DNA of 9,976 nucleotides from Micrococcales bacterium UBA7472 (GTDB lineage Bacteria > Actinomycetota > Actinomycetes > Actinomycetales > Microbacteriaceae), in NCBI GenBank assembly GCA_002478545.1, contig DLOY01000014.1, forward strand, positions 1 to 9,976, read 5' to 3'. Shown here piece by piece: positions 1-6,319 of the stretch. The translations under genes were made by a program, and so were the position numbers. The notes beneath the pieces were generated by a model. It did no database searches and was not told the origin of the DNA. It was given only the letters and a program-made list of their open reading frames with translations. Each line of letters begins with the position of its first letter. The stretch's first letter is position 1.

Positions 1-680
1 GATGCGGAACCTGGAAGGCTCATGCCAAGTGCTTCACCAATCGAAGCCATTGTGTTTGCGGTGTACATACCGCCACAGGCACCCTCACCAGGACAGATCG
101 CACGCTCAATGCGGTCGAGGTCTTCAAGGCTCATCTTGCCTGCCTTGCAGGCACCAACTGCCTCAAAGGCGTCAATGATGGTGACCTCTTTTTCGGTGCC
201 ATCAGAGAGCTTTACCCAACCCGGAGCAATAGACCCGGCATAGAGAAATACCGAGGCCAAATCCAAACGAGCAGCGGCCATCAACATGCCTGGAAGCGAC
301 TTGTCACAGCCAGCCAACAGAACCGAACCGTCAAGTCGCTCTGCCTGCATCACGGTTTCAACTGAGTCTGCGATTACCTCGCGTGAGACAAGTGAGAAGT
401 GCATCCCCTCATGACCCATTGAGATGCCATCAGAGACCGAAATGGTGCCGAACTCAAGTGGGTAACCCTTGGCTGCATGCACGCCCATCTTGGCGGCATC
501 GGCCAATCGATCCAGCGAGAGGTTGCACGGAGTCACTTCATTCCAGGATGAGGCAACACCGATTTGAGGTTTTTCCCAGTCCTCGTCACCCATTCCGACT
601 GCCCGCAGCATTCCGCGCGCGGCAGCCCTTTCAATTCCATCCGTTACAACGTGACTACGAGGTTTCATTGGGCTTGGCAT
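1..680 (-). CDS. ilvD: Dihydroxy-acid dehydratase, N-terminal part (cut by window edge)
   Basis: This gene encodes dihydroxy-acid dehydratase, an Fe-S enzyme that converts 2,3-dihydroxy-isovalerate and 2,3-dihydroxy-3-methylvalerate to the 2-oxoacids preceding valine and isoleucine. The first 226 or so codons are present; the family is usually about 560-620 residues. Visible blocks are KPQIGVASSWNEVTPCNLS (about residues 37-55), AGCDKSLPGM (about 123-132) and CPGEGACGGMYTANTM (about 196-211). Cys52, Cys125 and Cys202 fit the three cysteines that hold the cluster in this family. The N-terminal block around DGIERAAARGMLRAVGM closely resembles mycobacterial IlvD as I recall it. The ATG at 680 is chosen as the first start of the frame. 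An in-frame ATG at 668 is possible, and neither has a clear Shine-Dalgarno site. The gene diverges from crtB, and the reading frame is intact over the visible part. Confidence 0.96.
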   Translation of the reverse strand, partial: MPSPMKPRSHVVTDGIERAAARGMLRAVGMGDEDWEKPQIGVASSWNEVTPCNLSLDRLADAAKMGVHAAKGYPLEFGTISVSDGISMGHEGMHFSLVSREVIADSVETVMQAERLDGSVLLAGCDKSLPGMLMAAARLDLASVFLYAGSIAPGWVKLSDGTEKEVTIIDAFEAVGACKAGKMSLEDLDRIERAICPGEGACGGMYTANTMASIGEALGMSLPGSA

Positions 681-721
681 AAACCAATCTTAGCTACCAA
701 TAAAGGGGGTAGCCTAGGCGA
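681..721. promoter_or_regulatory. Divergent ilvD / crtB promoter region with inverted repeat
   Basis: Only 41 bp separate the ilvD and crtB start codons. On the minus strand TAAGAT (692-687) fits a TAnnnT -10 box, and six bases separate it from the ilvD ATG. On the plus strand TAGCCT (710-715) sits six bases before the crtB GTG. Both spacings are what a leaderless transcript would need. No convincing -35 box is seen for either. An inverted repeat GCTACC (693-698), 9-nt spacer, GGTAGC (708-713) lies between the two -10 boxes and overlaps the crtB one. It is followed by the 8-bp palindrome GCCTAGGC (712-719). A repressor site is an inference only, because such short motifs can arise by chance. 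A purine run AGGGGG (704-709) is probably too far from the GTG to be the crtB ribosome site. Confidence 0.4.
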
Positions 722-1615
722 GTGGAATCCCAAGACACCACCAAAGTGCCTACTGGTCTAGCGCTTTACACCGAGGCCGCTCATAGGGCGAGCGCCGAGG
801 TGATTTACAGCTACTCAACCTCGTTTGGAGCAGCCACCAAGCTGTTGCCAAAATCCCTTCGTCATCACATCGAAAACATCTACGCCATGGTGCGGGTTGC
901 AGATGAGATTGTTGATGGCTCCGCCCAGCAGGCCGCTATAAAAGCGGCAAATCTTGATCCCGCCTCAGAGCTTGATGCTTTTGAGGCTGAGACCTATCGG
1001 GCGATGGAGCGCGGTTTTTCAACCAACCTGATCCTGCACTCTTTTGCAGTAACGGCGCGTGAGGTCGGTATTGGCAAAGACATCGTGGAGCCATTTTTCT
1101 ATTCGATGCGCCAGGACCTGACCGAATCTGAGCACGACCAGGAATCTTTTGAGCGCTATGTCTACGGCTCGGCTGAAGTGGTTGGCCTGATGTGCCTGGC
1201 GGCTTTTGTGCAGGGTCAGAGCTATACCCAAGAGCAAAAAGTTCAGCTGGTCAGAGGTGCCCGAGCACTAGGTAGCGCATTCCAAAAGGTGAACTTCCTC
1301 AGAGACCTGGCTGCAGACTTTGGCCGACTCGGTCGCTCCTACTTCCCCGGTGTCAATGTCAGCACCTTTGATGAGGCAACTAAAGAGCGATTGGTTGCGG
1401 ACATTGACAATGACCTAAGCATCAGCGCGCAATCCCTCCCACTTCTTCCCACCTCAGCAAGGGTCGCCGTCACCGCCGCTCAGCTCTTGTTTGCCGAACT
1501 AAATCGCAAAATCGGAAACACATCGGCCAAGGATTTGATTAACACCCGTATCAGCGTGAGCAATTTCAAGAAATTGATCTTGGTGACTCGCGCGTTTTTA
1601 GGAGCTAAACCATGA
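722..1615 (+). CDS. crtB: Phytoene synthase
   Basis: The product is phytoene synthase (297 aa, normal length), which condenses two GGPP head to head into 15-cis-phytoene, the first committed carotenoid step. It belongs to the squalene/phytoene synthase superfamily. The first aspartate-rich motif is RVADEIVDG (about residues 58-66; D61, D65), and the second is NFLRDLAADFGRLGRSYFP (about 191-209; D195, D199). Between them lies the typical YVYGSAEVVGLMC segment (146-158). The start is GTG at 722, giving a protein that reaches the usual N-terminal SAEVIYSYSTSFG block (24-36) after about 23 residues. It heads a five-gene carotenoid operon and ends in a 4-nt ATGA overlap with crtI. A GGPP synthase gene (crtE), commonly placed just upstream in related clusters, is absent here. 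Confidence 0.96.
   Translation: MESQDTTKVPTGLALYTEAAHRASAEVIYSYSTSFGAATKLLPKSLRHHIENIYAMVRVADEIVDGSAQQAAIKAANLDPASELDAFEAETYRAMERGFSTNLILHSFAVTAREVGIGKDIVEPFFYSMRQDLTESEHDQESFERYVYGSAEVVGLMCLAAFVQGQSYTQEQKVQLVRGARALGSAFQKVNFLRDLAADFGRLGRSYFPGVNVSTFDEATKERLVADIDNDLSISAQSLPLLPTSARVAVTAAQLLFAELNRKIGNTSAKDLINTRISVSNFKKLILVTRAFLGAKP
1600..1604 (+). promoter_or_regulatory. Ribosome binding site of crtI
   Basis: AGGAG lies seven bases before the crtI ATG at 1612, inside the 3' end of crtB. It supports that start and translational coupling of crtB and crtI. Confidence 0.75.
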
Positions 1616-3189
1616 GTCAAAAAACTGCCATCGTGATCGGTGGCGGCATTGCCGGACTTTCTTCTGCCGCCCTGCTGGCCAAGGCTGGTATGAGGGTGAC
1701 CCTCTACGAGGCCAAGGATTCACTGGGTGGACGCGCCTACCTGTGGGAAAAAGACGGATTCCGTTTTGACATGGGGCCAAGCTGGTACCTGATGCCGGAT
1801 GCCTTCGAGCAGTTCTACAACCTCATGGGCACTACCGCCAGTGCTGAGCTGGATCTAGTTCGCTTGTCCCCCGCCTACCAGACCCGAAATGAGGGTGAGG
1901 GTGACAAGCTGCTCATGAGTGAGAACCTAGACGAAATCAAGTCGATGTTTGAATCCATTGAGCCCGGTGCTGGTGCTGCGTTGCAGCGCTATCTCGACAG
2001 CGCTGAGGACGCCTACAAGCTCTCGATCAAACACTTCCTCTACACAAACTTCCTAGACCCAAGAAGCTTCTTCCATCCAGAGGTGCTCGCGAGGCTCGGT
2101 GAATTCCTAAAGCTACTCGTAACTCCACTTTGGACTTTCTCCGGGAAATTTGTAAAAGACGAACGCCTAAAGAAAATGCTCAACTTCCCAGCGGTTTTCT
2201 TGGGTGCGTCGCCCTATGACACCCCGAGCATGTATCACCTAATGACTCACGTTGATATGAATCAGGGTGTTTTCTACCCGCGCGGTGGCATCTACACGAT
2301 TATCGAATCAATCGAACGCCTAGCGAAAAAGCAGGGCGTTGAGATCCACACCTCATCTCCGGTGCAAAAGATTCTGGTTGAGAACGGCAGGGCCGTTGGA
2401 GTCAAGGTTGGTGAGTCTGAAATTCGCGCCGATGTTGTGGTCGCGAGCGCCGACCTTCACCACGTCGAGACCAAGCTGCTCGATGAAAAACACCAGACCT
2501 ACCCGCAACGCTTTTGGGATAAGAAGGTTCCCGGTCCATCAGCACTGCTGATTTACCTAGGCATAAAGGGCAAGATTTCTGAGCTTGATCACCACACCCT
2601 TCTCTACACCAAGGACTGGGCATCAAACTTCAAAGAAGTCTTTAGAAAGGCCGATGGCAAGAGCAAAGTGCCATCACCCGCATCGCTCTATCTCTGCATG
2701 CCGTCAAAGACCGATCCCAGCGTTGCACCTCAGGATCATGAGAACCTGTTTGTGTTGGTGCCAATCGCCGCCGATCCAGCGATTGGTCGTGGCGGCATCA
2801 ACGGCTCTGGTGACCCAGAGTTTGAGGCCGAGGCTGACCGCATCATCGACCAGATTGCCCAGTGGTGTGAGATACCTGATCTCAAGGAGCGCATCGTGGT
2901 GCGGCGAACCGTTGGTCCTGCGAACTTTGAGTCTGAGCTGAACGCCTGGAGTGGAACTGCGCTTGGCATGGCGCACACCCTCACCCAGAGTGCTTTCTTT
3001 AGACCATCCAATAAGTCCAAGAAGGTCAAAAACCTTCTTTACACAGGTCACAACACCATCCCTGGCATTGGGCTACCAATGTGCCTGATCGGAGCAGAGC
3101 TGGTTTACAAGCATCTGATTGACGACCGCAGTGCCGGCCCAACCAAGGGTGAGCTATCCCCAGTCAAGAGCTGGAGAGGTCTGCAGTGA
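1612..3189 (+). CDS. crtI: Phytoene desaturase (CrtI type)
   Basis: The product is an FAD-dependent CrtI-type phytoene desaturase (525 aa, normal length) that introduces double bases-pair conjugation into phytoene, yielding lycopene in clusters of this type. The N-terminal Rossmann motif VIGGGIAGLSSA (about residues 8-19) carries GxGxxG at G10/G12/G15, with acidic E33 at the end of the second strand and GGRAYLWEKDGFRFDMGPSW (39-58) after it. The C-terminal signature YTGHNTIPGIGLPMCLIGAE (about 476-495) is intact. The start is ATG with AGGAG seven bases upstream, overlapping crtB by 4 nt. The end overlaps crtYe by 4 nt (GTGA). Three- versus four-step desaturation cannot be read from sequence alone, but the downstream lycopene-using enzymes point to lycopene as the product. 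Confidence 0.96.
   Translation: MSQKTAIVIGGGIAGLSSAALLAKAGMRVTLYEAKDSLGGRAYLWEKDGFRFDMGPSWYLMPDAFEQFYNLMGTTASAELDLVRLSPAYQTRNEGEGDKLLMSENLDEIKSMFESIEPGAGAALQRYLDSAEDAYKLSIKHFLYTNFLDPRSFFHPEVLARLGEFLKLLVTPLWTFSGKFVKDERLKKMLNFPAVFLGASPYDTPSMYHLMTHVDMNQGVFYPRGGIYTIIESIERLAKKQGVEIHTSSPVQKILVENGRAVGVKVGESEIRADVVVASADLHHVETKLLDEKHQTYPQRFWDKKVPGPSALLIYLGIKGKISELDHHTLLYTKDWASNFKEVFRKADGKSKVPSPASLYLCMPSKTDPSVAPQDHENLFVLVPIAADPAIGRGGINGSGDPEFEAEADRIIDQIAQWCEIPDLKERIVVRRTVGPANFESELNAWSGTALGMAHTLTQSAFFRPSNKSKKVKNLLYTGHNTIPGIGLPMCLIGAELVYKHLIDDRSAGPTKGELSPVKSWRGLQ
3173..3179 (+). promoter_or_regulatory. Ribosome binding site of crtYe
   Basis: GGAGAGG lies six bases before the GTG at 3186. It supports the GTG start that overlaps the crtI stop codon. 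Confidence 0.7.
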
Positions 3190-3500
3190 TTCAGGAGGTA
3201 GTCCCCTACCTTTATCTGATCGCACTTGTCTTCTCCATTTTGGGAGTTGGGCTTTTGGACTACACCCACAAGCTAGCCCTGTTTCTCGATGCTCGTGCAA
3301 CGCTGTTCGCAGTTTGCATTTCGGTTACAGTTTTTTTGGTTTGGGATGTTGTCGGAATCCTGAACGGTATCTTTTTCCGAGGAGACGCACCGCACCTCAG
3401 CGGTATTTTGCTAGCTCCAGAGCTACCACTCGAAGAGGTTTTCTTCCTCACCCTGCTTTGCTACAACACCCTCGTCGTCTATAGATGGGCAGCCAAATGA
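3186..3500 (+). CDS. crtYe: Lycopene/C50 carotenoid cyclase subunit, CrtYe-like
   Basis: This is a small integral membrane protein (104 aa) of the heterodimeric lycopene cyclase family (CrtYc/CrtYe/LbtA type), with three hydrophobic segments. It shows WDVVGILNGIFFRG (about residues 53-66) and the acidic family motif PLEEVFFLTLLCYNT (81-95). Together with the next gene it should form the cyclase acting on the elongated C50 intermediate, as in the Corynebacterium glutamicum decaprenoxanthin pathway, where CrtYe/CrtYf are epsilon-type. Micrococcus and Dietzia relatives make gamma or beta rings, so the ring type here is not settled by the sequence. The start is GTG with a good ribosome site, coupled to crtI, and the end overlaps crtYf by 4 nt. 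Its position before crtEb favours the C50 rather than the beta-carotene branch. Confidence 0.87.
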   Translation: MIQEVVPYLYLIALVFSILGVGLLDYTHKLALFLDARATLFAVCISVTVFLVWDVVGILNGIFFRGDAPHLSGILLAPELPLEEVFFLTLLCYNTLVVYRWAAK

Positions 3501-3781
3501 GCTACCCGGAACTGACAGCACTGGTACTGGGAATTTTCGCGCTCTACACAGTCTTGGTTCGCAAACAGCTCAGTGCAAAACCGCTGATGATCACGGGCTT
3601 GGTGATGCTCACTCTCACCTTGATCTTCGATAACGTGATTATCGGAACCGGGATTGTGGCTTACGACCAAGAGAAGCTTTTGGGCATCATGCTTGGTTAT
3701 GCGCCAATTGAGGACTTTGCCTACACTCTGGTTGCACTGGTGCTGACCCCCTCGCTCTATGAATTCTTTAGGAGACGCTGA
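3497..3781 (+). CDS. crtYf: Lycopene/C50 carotenoid cyclase subunit, CrtYf-like
   Basis: This is the second small membrane subunit (94 aa, about three hydrophobic segments) of the heterodimeric carotenoid cyclase. The acidic motif APIEDFAYTLVAL (about residues 69-81) matches the CrtYf/CrtYd family; the DFAY form is like C50-type CrtYf rather than the DLLFGF form of the CrtYd at 9388. LIFDNVIIGTGIVAY (42-56) is also family-like. The ATG at 3497 is preferred because it makes the same ATGA stop/start overlap seen throughout this operon and gives the MSY start shared with the other pair. An in-frame ATG at 3485 would add four residues but has no ribosome site. The end overlaps the crtEb ATG by one base. 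Confidence 0.87.
   Translation: MSYPELTALVLGIFALYTVLVRKQLSAKPLMITGLVMLTLTLIFDNVIIGTGIVAYDQEKLLGIMLGYAPIEDFAYTLVALVLTPSLYEFFRRR
3770..3774 (+). promoter_or_regulatory. Ribosome binding site of crtEb
   Basis: AGGAG lies six bases before the ATG at 3781, within the last codons of crtYf. It fixes the crtEb start. Confidence 0.75.
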
Positions 3782-4635
3782 TGCTCAAAAAGCTATTCAT
3801 CTCGTCTCGACCGATCTCTTGGATCAACACCGCCTTTCCATTCGCAGCAGCCTACTTTTTGGTCACTGGGAAGCTTGATACAAATCTGCTTATTGGCAGT
3901 CTGTTCTTTCTCATCCCCTACAACCTCCTGATGTATGGGGTGAACGACGTTTTTGATTACCCATCAGATCTTCGCAACCCAAGAAAAGGTGGGATTGAAG
4001 GAGGGCTCCTAGAGCCCAAGTATCACAGGCCCACGCTCTTGGTCTCGTTTGGTTTAGCAACTCCATTTGCGATCTACCTGCTGGTAGTCGGAGACCTGGT
4101 TAGCTCATTCGTTCTGCTTCTGGTTTTGTTCTCTGTCGTCGCTTACAGCCTCGGCGGACTTCGATTCAAAGAGATTCCGTTTCTGGACTCCTTCACTTCA
4201 GCCATGCACTTTGTCGGCCCCATGCTCTTTGGACTCACTCTGGCCGGAGCTAGCTTTGACCTACGGATTTGGCTAATCACTCTGAGCTTTACGCTTTGGG
4301 GCATGGCCTCGCATGCTTTTGGAGCGGTGCAAGACATCAAGGCCGATAGAGAAGCTGGCATCGCATCGATCGCTACAGTCTTGGGCGCAAAGGCCACAGT
4401 ACGAATTGCGTTTGTGATGTATTTGGTCGCCGGGGTGGTCACGCTATTTCTTGGTGATCGCTACCCGCAGGCCGCTTTGGCCGCCATCCCGTATCTATTC
4501 GTAGTTGGTCGCGAGTGGGGAATTACCGATGACAATTGTGAAATTGCCAATCGGGGTTGGCGGCGCTTTATCTACCTGAATTTTTTGGCAGGCGCGATCG
4601 TAAGCGCCGTCATCATCGGACCTCAACCCAACTAA
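3781..4635 (+). CDS. crtEb: Lycopene elongase (UbiA-family prenyltransferase, CrtEb-like)
   Basis: The product is a membrane prenyltransferase of the UbiA superfamily (284 aa; C. glutamicum CrtEb is of similar size). In C50 clusters this enzyme adds dimethylallyl units to both ends of lycopene, giving flavuxanthin-type intermediates. The first Mg/diphosphate motif is NDVFDYPSD (about residues 55-63; N55, D56, D59, D63), followed by NPRKGGIEGG. The second is QDIKADREAGIASIATVLG (184-202; D185, D189). Multiple hydrophobic segments lie between and after them. It is the last gene of the crtB-crtI-crtYe-crtYf-crtEb operon, the order known for decaprenoxanthin clusters, which is the main reason for choosing lycopene elongase over other UbiA enzymes. 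Its 3' end overlaps the convergent SprT-like gene by 23 bp. Confidence 0.9.
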   Translation: MLKKLFISSRPISWINTAFPFAAAYFLVTGKLDTNLLIGSLFFLIPYNLLMYGVNDVFDYPSDLRNPRKGGIEGGLLEPKYHRPTLLVSFGLATPFAIYLLVVGDLVSSFVLLLVLFSVVAYSLGGLRFKEIPFLDSFTSAMHFVGPMLFGLTLAGASFDLRIWLITLSFTLWGMASHAFGAVQDIKADREAGIASIATVLGAKATVRIAFVMYLVAGVVTLFLGDRYPQAALAAIPYLFVVGREWGITDDNCEIANRGWRRFIYLNFLAGAIVSAVIIGPQPN

Positions 4636-5056
4636 TCAGGTAGCGCCTTGAAAAACTGGGCGCACATAGCTTGCAAGAGAGTGGGCGCTGGGGTTTTCGA
4701 GAGCGATAGTGCTCGTGGTTCTGCGGACAGCTACCCCGCCACTTCGCCACCTCAGAGGCGAGCGAAGAGCCGTCGATTCTCTCGTGACGATAGCCAATCT
4801 CGCTCGCCTTTTGTCGCCAAACCTTGCCGTGGCCGGCACTCTTTCCCACCAGCGCGTGAGCGATTTCATGCAGCAGAACCTGTTCAATTTGATCAAGGTC
4901 GGAACCTGCCAACAGGTGTTTTGAGATCGTGATTCTGCGCTTGGTGTAATCGCAAAGACCGGCTCTTCTAACTGCCCGATCGAAGCCAAAGGAGTAATTG
5001 ACGATGCCGTGCTTTTGAAAAAGCTCGCTCGCTAAAGCCATGACTTTGGATTCCAC
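4613..5056 (-). CDS. SprT-like zinc metalloprotease-type protein
   Basis: This is a SprT-like family protein (147 aa) with a zinc-protease signature HEIAHAL at about residues 63-69 (H63, E64, H67) and a further H76 in GHGKVW, the typical third ligand region. A C-terminal zinc-ribbon-like region follows with C110, H114, C128 and C131. The first half reads CPQNH rather than the usual CxxC pair, so one ligand may be His. The cellular role of bacterial members is poorly known. The start drawn is GTG at 5056, with TAGTCT (5070-5065) seven bases ahead as a possible leaderless -10. An in-frame ATG at 5041 would remove five residues and is equally possible. The gene diverges closely from metZ and converges on crtEb; no functional link to carotenoids is evident. 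Confidence 0.85.
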   Translation of the reverse strand: MESKVMALASELFQKHGIVNYSFGFDRAVRRAGLCDYTKRRITISKHLLAGSDLDQIEQVLLHEIAHALVGKSAGHGKVWRQKASEIGYRHERIDGSSLASEVAKWRGSCPQNHEHYRSRKPQRPLSCKLCAPSFSRRYLISWVEVR

Positions 5057-5095
5057 GCTGCAAAGACTATGGGTTTACAGGTATGTTTTTGGGCA
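5057..5095. promoter_or_regulatory. Divergent SprT-like / metZ promoter region
   Basis: This short stretch must carry promoters for both genes if metZ starts at 5096. On the plus strand TATGTT (5082-5087) is a TAnnnT box eight bases before that ATG. On the minus strand TAGTCT (5070-5065) precedes the GTG at 5056 by eight bases. There is no clear -35 box and no strong ribosome site for either gene, which again suggests leaderless or weakly led transcripts. This is an inference from short motifs. Confidence 0.3.
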
Positions 5096-6319
5096 ATGAC
5101 AAAGCGCAATCGACCTTGGGGCTACAACCCAAACAGCTCATCACCAACCTCGCGTGAGTTGCACCCGGACACTATTGCCGTCCGCGGTGGCCTGACTAGA
5201 ACTGGCTTTCAGGAGACCTCCGAGGCGCTATTTCTGAACTCCGGTTTCACCTATGACAGCGCTGAGCAGGCCGAAGCCAGCTTCGCGGAAACCGAGGAGC
5301 ATCACCTTTACTCAAGATTTTCAAATCCAACGGTCCAAATGTTCGAGGATCGGCTCGCTCTAATTGAGGGTGCGGAAGCGGCGCATGCCACCGGTAGCGG
5401 CATGAGTGCGATGTTTGCTTCAGTGGCATGTTTGGTTTCCGCCGGTGATCGCGTAGTCGCCTCCGGCGCTATGTTCTCCTCTTGCTACGTGGTCCTAACT
5501 GAGATCCTGCCGCGCTGGGGCGTTGAGGTTGATGTCGTCGTTGAGAACACCCAAGAGGCTTGGGAAAAGGCACTGAGCAAAAAGGCCAAGGCTGTCTTTA
5601 TCGAGACTCCTTCAAACCCACTTATGGAGATCGTCGACATCGCGATGGTGGCAAACCTGGCACATTCAGCAGGGGCGCTTTTGATCGTTGACAACGTCAT
5701 GGCCTCACCGGTGCTGCAAAAGCCACTGCAGTTCGGAGCCGATGTTGTGATGTATTCGGCAACAAAACACATCGATGGTCAGGGCAGAGTTCTAGGTGGA
5801 GCACTACTGGGTTCCAAGGACTATATTGACCAGCACCTAAAACCATTCACTCGTCACACCGGTCCGTCCCTCTCCCCCTTCAATGCCTGGGTGCTCCTCA
5901 AGTCGCTTGAGACTATGGAGATGCGCGTTCACAAAATGGCGGACTCAGCTTGGGAAATTGCCAAGGCTCTTTCAGAATCTAAGGGAATAGTCAAAGTGCA
6001 CCACCCATTCTTGGACTCTCACCCGCAACAGCAGCTGGCGAAAAAGCAAATGCTAAAAGGCGGCACCACCTTGGCTATTGATCTAGAAACCAAAGAGCGC
6101 GCTTTTGAACTGATGAACCGGCTTGAGGTTATCGACATCTCAAATAACCTCGGAGATTCCAGATCGCTGATAACTCACCCGGCATCCTCGACCCACCGCA
6201 GGCTTGATCCTGAGACCAGAATGCGCATGGGAATCTCAGAGGGAACCCTGAGGCTTTCGGTTGGGCTGGAGAACCCCGCAGACCTTATCGAAGATCTAAT
6301 TACCGCTCTCAAGCGCTGA
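5096..6319 (+). CDS. metZ: O-succinylhomoserine sulfhydrylase (MetZ-type)
   Basis: This is a PLP enzyme of the Cys/Met metabolism family (407 aa) that makes homocysteine from an activated homoserine and sulfide. It closely resembles mycobacterial MetZ as I recall it: AVRGGLTRTGFQETSEAL near the N-terminus, YSRFSNPTVQMFEDRLALIEG, ATGSGMSAMF, and near the C-terminus DISNNLGDSRSLITHPASST. The PLP lysine is K224 in YSATKHIDGQGRVLGGA. Homoserine ester preference (succinyl versus acetyl) cannot be told from the sequence. The ATG at 5096 is preferred because the extra nine residues from the upstream in-frame ATG at 5069 (MGLQVCFWA) look unlike a family N-terminus and would run over the probable promoter; 5069 remains possible. 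The 3' end overlaps the convergent C-S lyase gene by 24 bp. Confidence 0.93.
   Translation: MTKRNRPWGYNPNSSSPTSRELHPDTIAVRGGLTRTGFQETSEALFLNSGFTYDSAEQAEASFAETEEHHLYSRFSNPTVQMFEDRLALIEGAEAAHATGSGMSAMFASVACLVSAGDRVVASGAMFSSCYVVLTEILPRWGVEVDVVVENTQEAWEKALSKKAKAVFIETPSNPLMEIVDIAMVANLAHSAGALLIVDNVMASPVLQKPLQFGADVVMYSATKHIDGQGRVLGGALLGSKDYIDQHLKPFTRHTGPSLSPFNAWVLLKSLETMEMRVHKMADSAWEIAKALSESKGIVKVHHPFLDSHPQQQLAKKQMLKGGTTLAIDLETKERAFELMNRLEVIDISNNLGDSRSLITHPASSTHRRLDPETRMRMGISEGTLRLSVGLENPADLIEDLITALKR

Noticed and set aside
137..153. TGCCTGC-CTT-GCAGGCA inverted repeat
   Set aside because: It is inside conserved ilvD coding sequence, and the loop and position suggest chance rather than a functional element.
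2585..2941. 118-aa plus-strand frame and opposing 97-115-aa minus-strand frames inside crtI
   Set aside because: These overlap the middle and C-terminal part of CrtI, whose frame is unbroken and recognisable throughout. They are rich in Ser/Arg/Pro, as expected for out-of-frame reading.
4143..4442. Minus-strand 99-aa frame opposite crtEb
   Set aside because: It is antisense to the second prenyltransferase motif of CrtEb and has no ribosome site or family resemblance.
4591..4608. GGCGC / GCGCC hairpin near the end of crtEb as a terminator
   Set aside because: No U-tract follows it on either strand (the T-run at 4581-4586 lies before it on the plus strand), and it is within coding sequence.
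3781..4635. CrtEb read as a quinone/heme-type UbiA prenyltransferase
   Set aside because: Motifs alone allow it, but the operon order with crtB, crtI and the CrtYe/f pair fits lycopene elongase much better.
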